58,915 bases of DNA, from positions 1 through 58,915 of the forward strand of contig DATDMG010000056.1 of the NCBI GenBank assembly GCA_036518955.1, read 5' to 3'. Origin of the DNA: DATDMG01 sp036518955 (GTDB taxonomy: Bacteria; Actinomycetota; Actinomycetes; Actinomycetales; Kineosporiaceae). Made by a program: the position numbers and the translations under genes. The notes below the pieces were generated by a model. The model searched no databases. It had not been told where the DNA came from and was given only the letters and a program-made list of their open reading frames with translations. Below, in pieces: positions 31,664 to 39,911 of this stretch (position 1 is the stretch's first letter; every line of letters begins with the position of its first letter).

Positions 31664-33403
31664 ATGAACAACACCCAGCAGCCCTCCGGGATGCCGATCC
31701 ACAAGTACCGGCCCTTCCATGAGCAGCTCGCCGTCGACCTCCCCGACCGCACCTGGCCGGCCCGGCGGATCACCCGGGCGCCCCAGTGGTGCGCCGTCGA
31801 CCTGCGCGACGGCAACCAGGCGCTGATCGACCCGATGAGCCCGGAGCGCAAGCGGCGGATGTTCGAGCTGCTGGTACGCATGGGCTACAAGGAGATCGAG
31901 GTCGGGTTCCCCTCGGCGAGCCAGACCGACTTCGACTTCGTCCGCGAGCTGATCGAGCAGGACCTGATCCCGGACGACGTCGTGATCCAGGTGCTGACCC
32001 AGGCCCGGGAACACCTGATCGAGCGCACCTACGAGGCGATCCGCGGCGCCGAGCAGGCCGTCGTCCACCTGTACAACTCCACCTCCGTGCTGCAGCGGCG
32101 CGTGGTGTTCGGCACCGACCTGGACGGCATCGTCGGCATCGCGCTCGAGGGCGCGCGGCTGTGCATGAAGCTGGCCGACAGCGAGGTCCCCGGCACCAAG
32201 GTCTACTTCGAGTACTCGCCGGAGTCCTACACCGGCACCGAGCTGGAGTTCGCGGCGCGGATCTGCAACGAGGTCGGCGCGGTCCTCGAGCCTGCCCCCG
32301 ACCGGAAATTGATCATCAACCTGCCGGCGACCGTCGAGATGGCGACACCCAACGTGTACGCCGACTCCATCGAGTGGATGCATCGGCACCTGGCGAACCG
32401 CGAGAACATCACCCTGTCGCTGCACCCCCACAACGACCGCGGGACGGCGGTCGCAGCCGCCGAACTGGGCTTCCTGGCGGGGGCCGACCGGATCGAGGGC
32501 TGCCTGTTCGGCAACGGCGAGCGCACCGGGAACGTCTGCCTGGTCACCCTGGGGCTGAACCTGTTCAGCCAGGGGATCGACCCGCAGATCGACTTCCACG
32601 ACATCGACGAGATCCGTCGGTCCGTCGAGTACTGCAACCAGCTGCCGGTGAACGAGCGCCACCCGTACGGGGGCGACCTGGTGTACACCGCCTTCTCCGG
32701 CTCCCACCAGGACGCCATCAAGAAGGGCCTGGAGGCGATGGACCGGGAGGCCGCCGCGGCGGGCAAGGGCGTCGACGAGCTGGTCTGGGGCGTCCCGTAC
32801 CTGCCGATCGACCCGCGTGACGTGGGCCGCACCTACGAGGCGGTGATCCGGGTCAACAGCCAGTCCGGCAAGGGCGGTGTGGCCTACGTGATGAAGACCG
32901 AGCACCACCTCGACCTGCCGCGCCGGCTGCAGATCGAGTTCAGCGGCGTGATCCAGCGGCACACCGACTCCGCGGGTGGTGAGGTGACGCCGCAGCAGAT
33001 GTGGGACGTCTTCACCGACGAGTACCTGCCCAACCCGGACGCGCCCTGGGGCCGGTTCGCGCTCCGTAGCATCCGGCAGGCCAGCGAGGGCGACGGCGCG
33101 GACCACGTCGACCACCTCCAGGTCGAGATCCTCGACCGTGGCCAGGTCGTCATGCTGGAGGGTCACGCCAACGGTCCGATCGCGGCGTTCGTCGACGCGC
33201 TCGGCCAGGTCGGGGTCGACGTCCGGGTGCTGGACTACACCGAGCACGCGATGAGTTCCGGGGGCGATGCGACCGCCGCCGCCTACCTGGAGTGCGCGGT
33301 GGGCGACCGCGTGCTGTGGGGCGTGGGAATCAGCTCGAACATCGTCCGGGCCTCGCTGCGTGCCGTGATCAGCGCGGTGAACCGGGCGGTCGGTCGCGCC
33401 TGA
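31664..33403 (+). CDS. leuA: 2-isopropylmalate synthase
   Basis: First committed enzyme of leucine synthesis, condensing acetyl-CoA with 2-oxoisovalerate; 579 residues from ATG 31664 (MNNTQQPSGMPIHKYRPF). The catalytic HMGL barrel shows WCAVDLRDGNQALIDPM, KEIEVGFPSASQTDFDF, the HPHNDRGTAVAAAELG metal motif and GCLFGNGERTGNVCLVTL. The C-terminal allosteric domain follows (LQVEILDRGQVVMLEGHANGPIAAFVDAL). This is the long actinobacterial form. It lies behind a leucine-rich leader and ends 19 bp before a strong terminator-like palindrome. Confidence 0.97.
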   Translation: MNNTQQPSGMPIHKYRPFHEQLAVDLPDRTWPARRITRAPQWCAVDLRDGNQALIDPMSPERKRRMFELLVRMGYKEIEVGFPSASQTDFDFVRELIEQDLIPDDVVIQVLTQAREHLIERTYEAIRGAEQAVVHLYNSTSVLQRRVVFGTDLDGIVGIALEGARLCMKLADSEVPGTKVYFEYSPESYTGTELEFAARICNEVGAVLEPAPDRKLIINLPATVEMATPNVYADSIEWMHRHLANRENITLSLHPHNDRGTAVAAAELGFLAGADRIEGCLFGNGERTGNVCLVTLGLNLFSQGIDPQIDFHDIDEIRRSVEYCNQLPVNERHPYGGDLVYTAFSGSHQDAIKKGLEAMDREAAAAGKGVDELVWGVPYLPIDPRDVGRTYEAVIRVNSQSGKGGVAYVMKTEHHLDLPRRLQIEFSGVIQRHTDSAGGEVTPQQMWDVFTDEYLPNPDAPWGRFALRSIRQASEGDGADHVDHLQVEILDRGQVVMLEGHANGPIAAFVDALGQVGVDVRVLDYTEHAMSSGGDATAAAYLECAVGDRVLWGVGISSNIVRASLRAVISAVNRAVGRA

Positions 33404-33421
33404 GCGCCGGCTGCGCCCGAA

Positions 33422-33455
33422 CCCGCCCTCCTCACCGGCCGGTGAGGAGGGCGGG
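33422..33455 (+). terminator. Terminator-like palindrome after leuA
   Basis: A perfect 34-bp palindrome: cccgccctcctcaccgg (33422-33438) followed directly by its reverse complement (33439-33455), folding as a very stable hairpin with a ccgg-centred tight loop. There is no U-tract, as is common in high-GC actinobacteria. It separates leuA from recO, whose GTG lies 21 bp later. Confidence 0.85.
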
Positions 33456-33475
33456 CGGGGGGAGAGAATGGCTGG

Positions 33476-34204
33476 GTGGGCCTCTATCGCGACGAGGCTG
33501 TCGTCCTGCGTACCCAGAAGCTGGGGGAGGCCGACCGCATCATCACCATGCTCACCCGCGAGCGCGGGAAGGTGCGCGCCGTGGCCAAGGGCGTGCGCAA
33601 GACGACGTCCCGGTTGGGGTCGCGGGTCGAACCGTTCATGGTGATCGACGTCCAGCTCTACGAGGGTCGCTCGCTGGACACCGTCACCCAGGTGGAGACC
33701 ATCGGTGCCTACGGCCTGCAGATCGTGGCCGACTACGGGAGGTACACGGCCGGGACGGCGATGCTCGAGACGACCGACCGGCTGGTCGACAACGAGCGGG
33801 AGCCGGCCCTCCAGCTGTTCCTGTTGCTCGCGGGGGCGCTGCGGACCCTGGCGCACGGTACCCACGCGCCCGGACTGGTGCTGGACGCCTACCTGCTCCG
33901 GGCGCTCGCGGTCGCAGGGTGGGCGCCGTCGTTCACTGATTGTGCCCGGTGCGGCGCGCAGGGGCCGCATCTGGCGCTGTCGATCGCCGCCGGCGGCAGT
34001 GTCTGCCCGCAGTGCCGCCCCGCCGGCTCCGTCGCCCCGCACCGGGAGGCCCTGGACCTGCTCGCGGCTCTGCTCAGCGGGGACTGGGCGGTCGCCGACG
34101 CGAGCGAGGACCGCCGCCGCCGGGAGGCCGGCGGGATCGTCGCCGCCTACCTGCAGTGGCATCTCGAGCGCCAGGTCCGATCGCTGCGCCTGGTGGAACG
34201 GTGA
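33476..34204 (+). CDS. recO: DNA repair protein RecO
   Basis: Recombination mediator that works with RecR/RecF to load RecA, 242 residues from GTG 33476 (VGLYRDEAVVLRTQKLGEADRIITMLTRERGKVRAVAKG). The N-terminal OB fold is followed by helical segments and a zinc finger (CARCGAQGP ... CPQCRP, CxxC-x18-21-CxxC type). The length fits the family. It lies between leuA and uppS as in other actinobacteria. Confidence 0.96.
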   Translation: MGLYRDEAVVLRTQKLGEADRIITMLTRERGKVRAVAKGVRKTTSRLGSRVEPFMVIDVQLYEGRSLDTVTQVETIGAYGLQIVADYGRYTAGTAMLETTDRLVDNEREPALQLFLLLAGALRTLAHGTHAPGLVLDAYLLRALAVAGWAPSFTDCARCGAQGPHLALSIAAGGSVCPQCRPAGSVAPHREALDLLAALLSGDWAVADASEDRRRREAGGIVAAYLQWHLERQVRSLRLVER

Positions 34205-34263
34205 GGCGGGAGGGCGACGTGCCAGGCTAGGCATGCCCGTTCCGCCGTCCCTGGAGGTCTGCC

Positions 34264-35142
34264 GTGGCCGTGCGCCGCGCCGTCCGCACCCCCGCGCGCC
34301 TCGAGCCGGTCCCGCCGCCGCCCCACTCCTCGGGTGCCCGCCCGCCGGCGGTGCCGGTCGAGCTGCTGCCCCGGCATGTCGCGATCGTGATGGACGGCAA
34401 CGGCAGGTGGGCCAATCAGCGTGGGCTGCCCCGGACCAAGGGGCACGAGATGGGCGAGGCGGCGCTCCTGGACGTCGTGGCGGGCGCGATCGAGGTCGGT
34501 GTGCGGTACGTGTCGGCGTACGCCTTCTCGACCGAGAACTGGCGCCGGTCACCGGACGAGGTGCGGTTCCTGATGGGCTTCAACCGGGACGTCATCCGCC
34601 GTCGCCGGGACCAGATGCACGCCTGGGGGGTGCGCGTCCGCTGGGCCGGTCGACGCCCGAGGCTGTGGCGCAGCGTGATCCACGAGCTGGAGGTCGCCGA
34701 GGACCTCACCAGGAACAACGACGTCCTCACCCTCACCATGTGCGTGAACTACGGTGGTCGTGCCGAGATCGCCGACGCCGCGCGGGCCATCGCCCGGGAG
34801 GCCGCCGCCGGCCGCCTCGACCCCGAGCGTGTCGACGAGCGGGTCATCGCCCGGCATCTGGATGAGCCCGACCTGCCCGACGTCGACCTCTTCCTGCGCA
34901 CGTCCGGTGAGCAGCGCACGTCGAACTTCCTGCTCTGGCAGTCCGCCTACGCCGAACTGGTGTTCGACGACGTCCTCTGGCCGGACGTCGACCGCCGGGT
35001 GCTGTGGCGCGCCGTCGACGCCTACGCCCGACGCGACCGCCGCTACGGCGGCGCGATCGATGCGGCCGGCTCCGGTTCGCGCGCCGGGCGGGGAGCCCCG
35101 GCCGAACGGCGCACCGCCGGCGGGCTCGGCTGGCCGGACTGA
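34264..35142 (+). CDS. uppS: Isoprenyl transferase (polyprenyl diphosphate synthase, cis)
   Basis: Cis-prenyltransferase making the lipid carrier (undecaprenyl/decaprenyl diphosphate) for cell-wall synthesis, 292 residues. GTG 34264 is preceded by GGAGGT. Conserved motifs are HVAIVMDGNGRWANQRGLPRTKGHEMG (catalytic Asp), SAYAFSTENWRRSPDEVRFLM, TMCVNYGGRAEI and DLFLRTSGEQRTSNFLLWQSAYAEL. A Pro-rich N-terminal extension of about 35 residues and a Gly/Arg-rich tail flank the core. Chain length cannot be read from the sequence. Confidence 0.96.
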   Translation: MAVRRAVRTPARLEPVPPPPHSSGARPPAVPVELLPRHVAIVMDGNGRWANQRGLPRTKGHEMGEAALLDVVAGAIEVGVRYVSAYAFSTENWRRSPDEVRFLMGFNRDVIRRRRDQMHAWGVRVRWAGRRPRLWRSVIHELEVAEDLTRNNDVLTLTMCVNYGGRAEIADAARAIAREAAAGRLDPERVDERVIARHLDEPDLPDVDLFLRTSGEQRTSNFLLWQSAYAELVFDDVLWPDVDRRVLWRAVDAYARRDRRYGGAIDAAGSGSRAGRGAPAERRTAGGLGWPD

Positions 35143-35667
35143 CGCCGAAATTGTCGATCAAGGCTTTTCCGCCCCGAAACACGTCCGTGCACGCTGGTCA
35201 CTCACAGTGCGAATTGCCAGTTTCCGGCCCCACCCGGGAGGCTCCGTCCGGTTCCTGAGCGCACTTATCGGGAAATCCAGGGATCGCGTAGCGTGATTAT
35301 GATATTGCCATAAGTTATCAACCGCTGCTCTCCGGTGAACGAGGCCGCGAGGTCGCCATGATCCATCATCCGCCGTGTAGATCTGCTGCCGTGCAGATCT
35401 GCTGGTCGGGGCTTCGCCGGGGATGTCGGGGAGTGGATGATCGCGGGGACGGAGGGTGTGGCCGGAATGGCGGAAGGTGTCGGATCCGACACTTTTGGAT
35501 GGCCAACAGTTACCTAATGTAACTCTTCGAATGCAATTTGTGATACCGACCAGCCAATGCGGAGATATGCACTGCGGCAATGCCTGCCCTCGTGCCAATC
35601 TGTGCGCGTCACCGATCGGAAAGTAGTGATCGCCGAGTGCGGCGTCGTGAAAGTCGGGAGGCCGGCG
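35143..35667. promoter_or_regulatory. AT-richer control region upstream of the conservon
   Basis: A 525-bp gap, clearly lower in GC than its surroundings. Visible structures: TTATG-N7-CATAA at 35297-35313; AGATCTGCTG twice (35379-35388, 35395-35404), the second within the palindrome GCAGATCTGC; the 16-bp palindrome at 35477-35492; and AGTTAC-N5-GTAACT at 35508-35524. No gene is supported in it. It probably holds the uppS terminator and the promoter and operators of the 136-residue gene and cvn operon. Confidence 0.6.
35477..35492. promoter_or_regulatory. 16-bp perfect palindrome followed by a T-run
   Basis: GTGTCGGATCCGACAC is its own reverse complement, extended by flanking AA/TT pairs and followed by CTTTT. 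It lies 175 bp upstream of the first conservon-linked gene. It reads either as a repressor-type operator or as a compact terminator; the sequence does not decide. Confidence 0.6.
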
Positions 35668-36078
35668 ATGGCAGTGGCCGTCGATGGCGGATTCGAGCAA
35701 CGGCCCGAGGGTCGGCGGCTCGCTGCCGGGCGCCTGGCGTCGGGTCTTGGGCCTCGCGTGCGCCGGTACCTCGACCCGGCGTGGGCGCCGGACGAGCAGG
35801 TCCGGTGCGAGGAGACCGAGCGGGTGCTGCGAGCGGCGGTGGAGGCCCTGCTCGAACTGGCCCACCGCACGCCCGGCATCGACCTCACCGTCTCCGTCGG
35901 ACCGGGCAACGGCCCGGCGGTGCGGCTGCACTACACGAACGAAGGGCTGGTCGCCGACCGGCTCACCAGCCGTGGCCGGCCAGCCTCGCGCGAGGGGGTG
36001 GCCCCGGTGTTCAGCGAGTCCGAAGTGGTCTCCGAGTTGGCATCAATGCTGTGGGCAGGAGAGGTCGAAACCAGATGA
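35668..36078 (+). CDS. Hypothetical protein coupled to the conservon sensor kinase
   Basis: A 136-residue protein (MAVAVDGGFEQRPEG...) with no domain that I recognise. The start at 35668 is set by GGGAGG 7 nt upstream; earlier in-frame starts (35557) are less likely. The middle is helical and acidic (EQVRCEETERVLRAAVEALLELAHRTPGIDLTVSVGPGNGPAVRLHYTNEGL), and the end is helical (SESEVVSELASMLWAGEVETR). The stop overlaps the sensor-kinase ATG (ATGA), so it is translated with the conservon and likely acts with it. No signal peptide or membrane segment. Confidence 0.75.
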   Translation: MAVAVDGGFEQRPEGRRLAAGRLASGLGPRVRRYLDPAWAPDEQVRCEETERVLRAAVEALLELAHRTPGIDLTVSVGPGNGPAVRLHYTNEGLVADRLTSRGRPASREGVAPVFSESEVVSELASMLWAGEVETR

Positions 36079-38918
36079 AGCAAGAGGATCCTGCGGGCCC
36101 GGCCACGGCCGATGTCGGCCGGCGGCGCGGGGGCGCGCTGAGCGGCATCACCGGGAAGATCGCCGCCATCGTCGCCGGGCTGCTGGCCGTCTTCGTGGCC
36201 GCCGTCGGAAGCCTGGTCTACGAGGTTCGGTCCCTGGGCGACCTCGACCCGCGGATCCTCGAGCTCAACACCGGGCATTACCTGCAGCTGCGCGCCTTGG
36301 TGGAGTTCAAGGAGGAGCAGTTCGAGCTCGGCCAGGCGATCAACTCCGGGTCGAACACCCAGATGCGCACGCAGCACGAGCAGGCCTTCCGGGCCAACGC
36401 CGACCTCGTCCAGAAGCTCTTGGCGCAGACCGTCGAAACCCTGCCACCGGGGGTCTACCGCGACGAGACGCAACGTTTCCAGACCGAACACACCGCGGTC
36501 ACCGCGGCGTACCAGCGGGCCCTGGACACGTTCAGGGCCGAGAACGGCCGGGACATCCCCGGCATCATGCTCGAGGTCCGCGATGCCGACAACAACGACG
36601 CCGCCTTCGTCCGGTTCGAGGACTCGTCCAACACCCTGGACACCGAGGTGCAGAAGATCTACTCGCAGCACGTGAACGACGTGGACAACCAGGTCGCCGT
36701 CATCATCGGCATCGGCGCGGTCCTGCTGGTGGTGCTGAGCGTGGCCGCGGGCTACGTCATCCGGCGGGTCGTCGGCCCGATCCGGCGCCTGACCACGGCG
36801 GCCGAGCGCATCTCGGAGCACGAGCTGCCGGAGGCCGTGGCGAAGATCCGGAACTTGAAGGAGGGCGAGGAGCCGCCCGTCCTGGAACCGATCGCGGTGG
36901 ACACCCGCGACGAGACGGCGGACCTCGCGGACGCCTTCCACACCCTGCAGAAGAGCGCCCTCACGCTGGCCGCCGAGCAGCGCCAGGCCGAGCTGGAGTC
37001 CGCGCAGATGCTGGTCAACCTGGGCCGGCGCAACCAGAATCTGCTCAACCGCACGCTCGCCTACATCACCGAGCTGGAGCGGACCGAGCAGGATCCGGAG
37101 ATCCTCGACCGGCTCTTCCGCCTCGACCACGCCACCACCCGCATCCGCCGGAACGCCGAGAGCATGCTGGTGCTCGCGGGCGCGCACCAGACCCGGACCT
37201 GGTCGGTGCCGGCGGCGACGGTGGACGTCGTCCGGGCCGCGCTGGCAGAGATCGAAGACTACAACCGGGTCGACGTCTACCACGTCCAGGACGCCGCGAT
37301 CAGCGGCGGCGCGATCGCGGACGTCGTCCATCTGCTGGCCGAGCTGCTGGAGAACGCGACCACGTTCTCGCCGCCCAGCACCAAGGTGACGGTGGTCGGG
37401 CAGACGGTGGCCGAGGGCTACCGGATCCGGGTCATCGACGAGGGCATCGGGATGACCCGCAGCGAGCTGGACGCCTCCAACCGCACCATCCAGCTCGCCG
37501 CCGAGGGCCGCAGCGCCACCAAGCTGCTCGGCCTGTACGTCGTCGGCCGGTTGGCGGCGCGGCGCCGGATCGAGGTCGTCCTCGAGGCGTCCGGGGGCCG
37601 CGGCGTCACCGCGAACGTCGTCCTGCCGCGAGAACTGCTCGCGGAGATGCCGCTGCCGGACGACGTCCCCGCCGTCCCGGAGACTGCTGCCGAGCTGGTC
37701 CGGGCCGCCGAGCAGACCCCCCAGCCGGCCCGGGAGTCCTACCGCCAGGCCGGCCGGACCGCGGGGTACGAGCCGGCCCGGCACTCCGCGCCGGTGCACG
37801 CGGCGCGCGACGTGGCGTCCGGGCACGAGCGAGGGACTCGCCGCGAGATCCTCATCGCGCGGGACGCCGTGCCCTCCCGGGACGTCGTCCCGCCCCGGGA
37901 GGTGTCGGCCCGGCGGGAGCTCGCCAACCAGCGCGAGCGCACGACCCGGCCCGAGGCGCCGCGGGACGCGAACCCCTCACGGGGCGCGGACGGCCACGGT
38001 GCCCCGCCGCGGGAGCCGGGTGCGGACGGCGGCGCGCCGTCCGTCGTCCGCCGGGTGCCCGGCGCGCAGTTGCCGGACCTCGGGCCGCAGGCCGATGACA
38101 TCCCGGCCCTCGCGACGATCGACGCGGGGGACGTCCGCGGCCGACTGAGCTCGCTGCAGGCCGGCGTCCGCGCCGGGCGCGAAGCAGGCCCGCTGCCGGT
38201 GGAGCCCGTCGACGAGCCGGCACCCGTCGACGAGCGGGCACCCGTCGACGAGCCGGCGGACGTCGACGAGCCGGCACCCGTCGACGAGCGGGCACCTGTC
38301 GACGAGCCGGCGGACGTCGACGAGCTGCGGGAAGCGGGGATCGACGGGGCCGAGGAGGTCGCCGCCGAGAAGGTCTCCCAGCGCACCGGCGACGCCGAGA
38401 CCGCCGAGGCGGAGGTCGTCGACGCCGACCCCGTCGAGGCGGTGGCGGTCGACACGGAGGCCGCCGAGGCCCGGGGCGGGCACGCCGCCGACGTCGACGG
38501 GCCCGAGGAGGTCGCGCAGATCCAGGCACCGGCTGACCCGTCGGAGGTCCTCGAGCCGCGCGAGACCGCGGTCGCCGTGCGGCCGGTCCCGACGCCGGAC
38601 GCCGACGCCCGGCCGGATGACGGGCCGGGCGACGGGCCGGACGGGAGCGGGAAGCCCGGGGCCGTCGTCGAGCCGGACGCCGACGAGGAGGTGGTCGCCG
38701 CGCCGGTCGTGCCGGTGCGGGTGCCCGGGGCGCAGCTTCCCGACCTTGGTCTGCTGGACAACGACCCGGACATCTACCTCGCGCCACCTTCGATCGCCTC
38801 GCGGTGGGCCCTACGCAGCTTCCAGCTCGATGTCGACGCCGCCCGGCGGCTCGATCTTGACAGCCCCGACGCGACCGAACCGGCGCGCCGGATGAGCCGT
38901 ACCCCGGAGGAATCGTGA
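36075..38918 (+). CDS. cvnA: Conservon sensor histidine-kinase-like protein (CvnA)
   Basis: A 947-residue membrane protein. TM1 is near residues 26-48, an extracytoplasmic nitrate/sulfite-sensor-like helical domain spans about 50-205, and TM2 is about 206-230. A HAMP-like segment (RRVVGPIRRLTTAAERI), a helical dimerisation region (NQNLLNRTLAYITELERTEQDPEIL) and an ATPase domain follow (HLLAELLENATTFSPPST, IDEGIGM, GLYVVGRLAARR). The ATPase is complete. The last 350 residues are a disordered acidic tail with a 54-bp repeat and two copies of RVPGAQLPDLG (near residues 660 and 882). In conservons this protein signals to the roadblock, DUF742 and GTPase partners encoded next. Confidence 0.92.
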   Translation: MKQEDPAGPATADVGRRRGGALSGITGKIAAIVAGLLAVFVAAVGSLVYEVRSLGDLDPRILELNTGHYLQLRALVEFKEEQFELGQAINSGSNTQMRTQHEQAFRANADLVQKLLAQTVETLPPGVYRDETQRFQTEHTAVTAAYQRALDTFRAENGRDIPGIMLEVRDADNNDAAFVRFEDSSNTLDTEVQKIYSQHVNDVDNQVAVIIGIGAVLLVVLSVAAGYVIRRVVGPIRRLTTAAERISEHELPEAVAKIRNLKEGEEPPVLEPIAVDTRDETADLADAFHTLQKSALTLAAEQRQAELESAQMLVNLGRRNQNLLNRTLAYITELERTEQDPEILDRLFRLDHATTRIRRNAESMLVLAGAHQTRTWSVPAATVDVVRAALAEIEDYNRVDVYHVQDAAISGGAIADVVHLLAELLENATTFSPPSTKVTVVGQTVAEGYRIRVIDEGIGMTRSELDASNRTIQLAAEGRSATKLLGLYVVGRLAARRRIEVVLEASGGRGVTANVVLPRELLAEMPLPDDVPAVPETAAELVRAAEQTPQPARESYRQAGRTAGYEPARHSAPVHAARDVASGHERGTRREILIARDAVPSRDVVPPREVSARRELANQRERTTRPEAPRDANPSRGADGHGAPPREPGADGGAPSVVRRVPGAQLPDLGPQADDIPALATIDAGDVRGRLSSLQAGVRAGREAGPLPVEPVDEPAPVDERAPVDEPADVDEPAPVDERAPVDEPADVDELREAGIDGAEEVAAEKVSQRTGDAETAEAEVVDADPVEAVAVDTEAAEARGGHAADVDGPEEVAQIQAPADPSEVLEPRETAVAVRPVPTPDADARPDDGPGDGPDGSGKPGAVVEPDADEEVVAAPVVPVRVPGAQLPDLGLLDNDPDIYLAPPSIASRWALRSFQLDVDAARRLDLDSPDATEPARRMSRTPEES
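38208..38315 (+). repeat. 54-bp tandem repeat in the CvnA tail
   Basis: Two 54-bp units, each of three 18-bp subunits starting gtcgacgag and encoding VDEPAP, VDERAP and VDEPAD, followed by a partial third start. In frame, so it lengthens the acidic Pro-rich tail without disrupting the gene. Confidence 0.95.
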
Positions 38919-39352
38919 GCGAGGCAGCGATGCGGCACCTGAGCCGTCCGGCCCAGGACGTCAACTGGTTGCTCGACAACTTCGTGGCGAGCACGGCCGG
39001 GGTGGAGCAGGCCCTGGGCGTGTCGTCGGACGGGCTCCTGATGGCCATCTCGGCGCAGATGCCGCGCGCCGACGCGGACAAGCTGGCGGCCATGATCTCC
39101 GGACTGACCAGCCTGTCGCTGAGCGCCTCCCGGCTGCTCTCCAAGGGCCCTCTGCGACAGGTGATCACGGAGTTCGGGCACGGCTACCTGATGGTGTCGG
39201 CCATCAGCGGCGGCTCGTGCCTGGGGATCGTCACGTCCGCGCACTGCGACCTGGGCGCGGTCGGGTACGAGAGCACCGTGCTGGTCCAGCGGATCGGGCA
39301 GCTCCTGACGCCGGACCTCATCACCGAGCTCAAGACGAGCCTGGTCCTGTGA
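38915..39352 (+). CDS. cvnB: Roadblock/LC7 domain protein (CvnB)
   Basis: A 145-residue roadblock/LC7 protein, the family that binds and regulates small GTPases (MglB-like). Text is LSRPAQDVNWLLDNFVASTAGVEQALGVSSDGLLMAISAQM ... LMVSAISGGSCLGIVTSAHCDLGAVGYESTVLVQRIGQLL. GTG 38915 overlaps the CvnA stop by 4 bp. It is expected to act with the CvnD GTPase at the membrane near CvnA. Confidence 0.95.
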   Translation: MSEAAMRHLSRPAQDVNWLLDNFVASTAGVEQALGVSSDGLLMAISAQMPRADADKLAAMISGLTSLSLSASRLLSKGPLRQVITEFGHGYLMVSAISGGSCLGIVTSAHCDLGAVGYESTVLVQRIGQLLTPDLITELKTSLVL

Positions 39353-39471
39353 GCGGGCAGGGGGTCGCGGTGGCGCCGGGAGCCAAGCGCGAGGACGACA
39401 TCGTCGGCCTCCGTGGGGAGGGAAGGCGTCGCCCGGAGCGCCGCCGAACCCGCGGACGGAGAGCACGGTGA
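39349..39471 (+). CDS. 40-codon mini-ORF bridging cvnB and cvnC
   Basis: GTG 39349 overlaps the cvnB stop (GTGA). The ORF reads VSGQGVAVAPGAKREDD, turns Arg-rich (RRRPERRRTRGRRAR) and ends in TGA overlapping the cvnC GTG (GTGA). It exactly fills the cvnB-cvnC gap and would maintain translational coupling. Starting VSG, like cvnC itself, it may be a duplicated or remodelled cvnC start rather than a functional peptide. Confidence 0.4.
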   Translation: MSGQGVAVAPGAKREDDIVGLRGEGRRRPERRRTRGRRAR

Positions 39472-39911
39472 GCGGGTCCCTGCCGCCGGGGGACGGCGAA
39501 CCGCTGGTTCGGCCGTTCCTGCACCGCGGGCCGATGGGGCGTGCGGACGCCATGCCGGCGGCGGGTGACCTGCGCGGTGAGGTCCGCCCCTACTTGATGA
39601 CCGGCGGGCGGACCTCGGCCTCCCCGCACGTGGACGTGGCCATCGAGACCATCGTGGTGCTGTCCGACCTCGCCCACACCGCGGCCCCCGAACGGGTCGC
39701 TTTCGAGCGGGCGCGGGTACTGAGCCAGTGCGAGTACCCCCGGTCCGTGGCAGAGGTGGCGGCCCGGGCGGGGCTGCCACTGCGAGTTGCCCTGGTGCTC
39801 GTGGGGGACCTCGTCGCCGAGGGTCTGCTGGTAGCTTCCGCGACCGCCGCCCGCCAGGCCGACGACGTCGCCTTCCTGGAGAGGTTGATCGATGGTGTCA
39901 CAGCCCTTTGA
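39468..39911 (+). CDS. cvnC: DUF742 protein (CvnC)
   Basis: A 147-residue DUF742 protein, the third conservon component. Diagnostic text is EVRPYLMTGGRTSAS (family RPYxxTxGRT), VDVAIETIVVLSD, FERARVLSQCEYPRSVAEVAARAGLPLRVALVLVGDLVAEGLL (winged-helix-like) and FLERLIDG. The N-terminus has an additional EPLVRPFLHRGP segment before the normal RPYLMT motif, which makes it longer than typical. It overlaps cvnD by 20 bp. Confidence 0.93.
   Translation: MSGSLPPGDGEPLVRPFLHRGPMGRADAMPAAGDLRGEVRPYLMTGGRTSASPHVDVAIETIVVLSDLAHTAAPERVAFERARVLSQCEYPRSVAEVAARAGLPLRVALVLVGDLVAEGLLVASATAARQADDVAFLERLIDGVTAL

Noticed and set aside
29090..34552. 1820-codon minus-strand open frame across leuA, recO and the molybdoenzyme
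   Set aside because: It is out of frame with the molybdoenzyme and antisense to leuA and recO; the product has no recognisable sequence.
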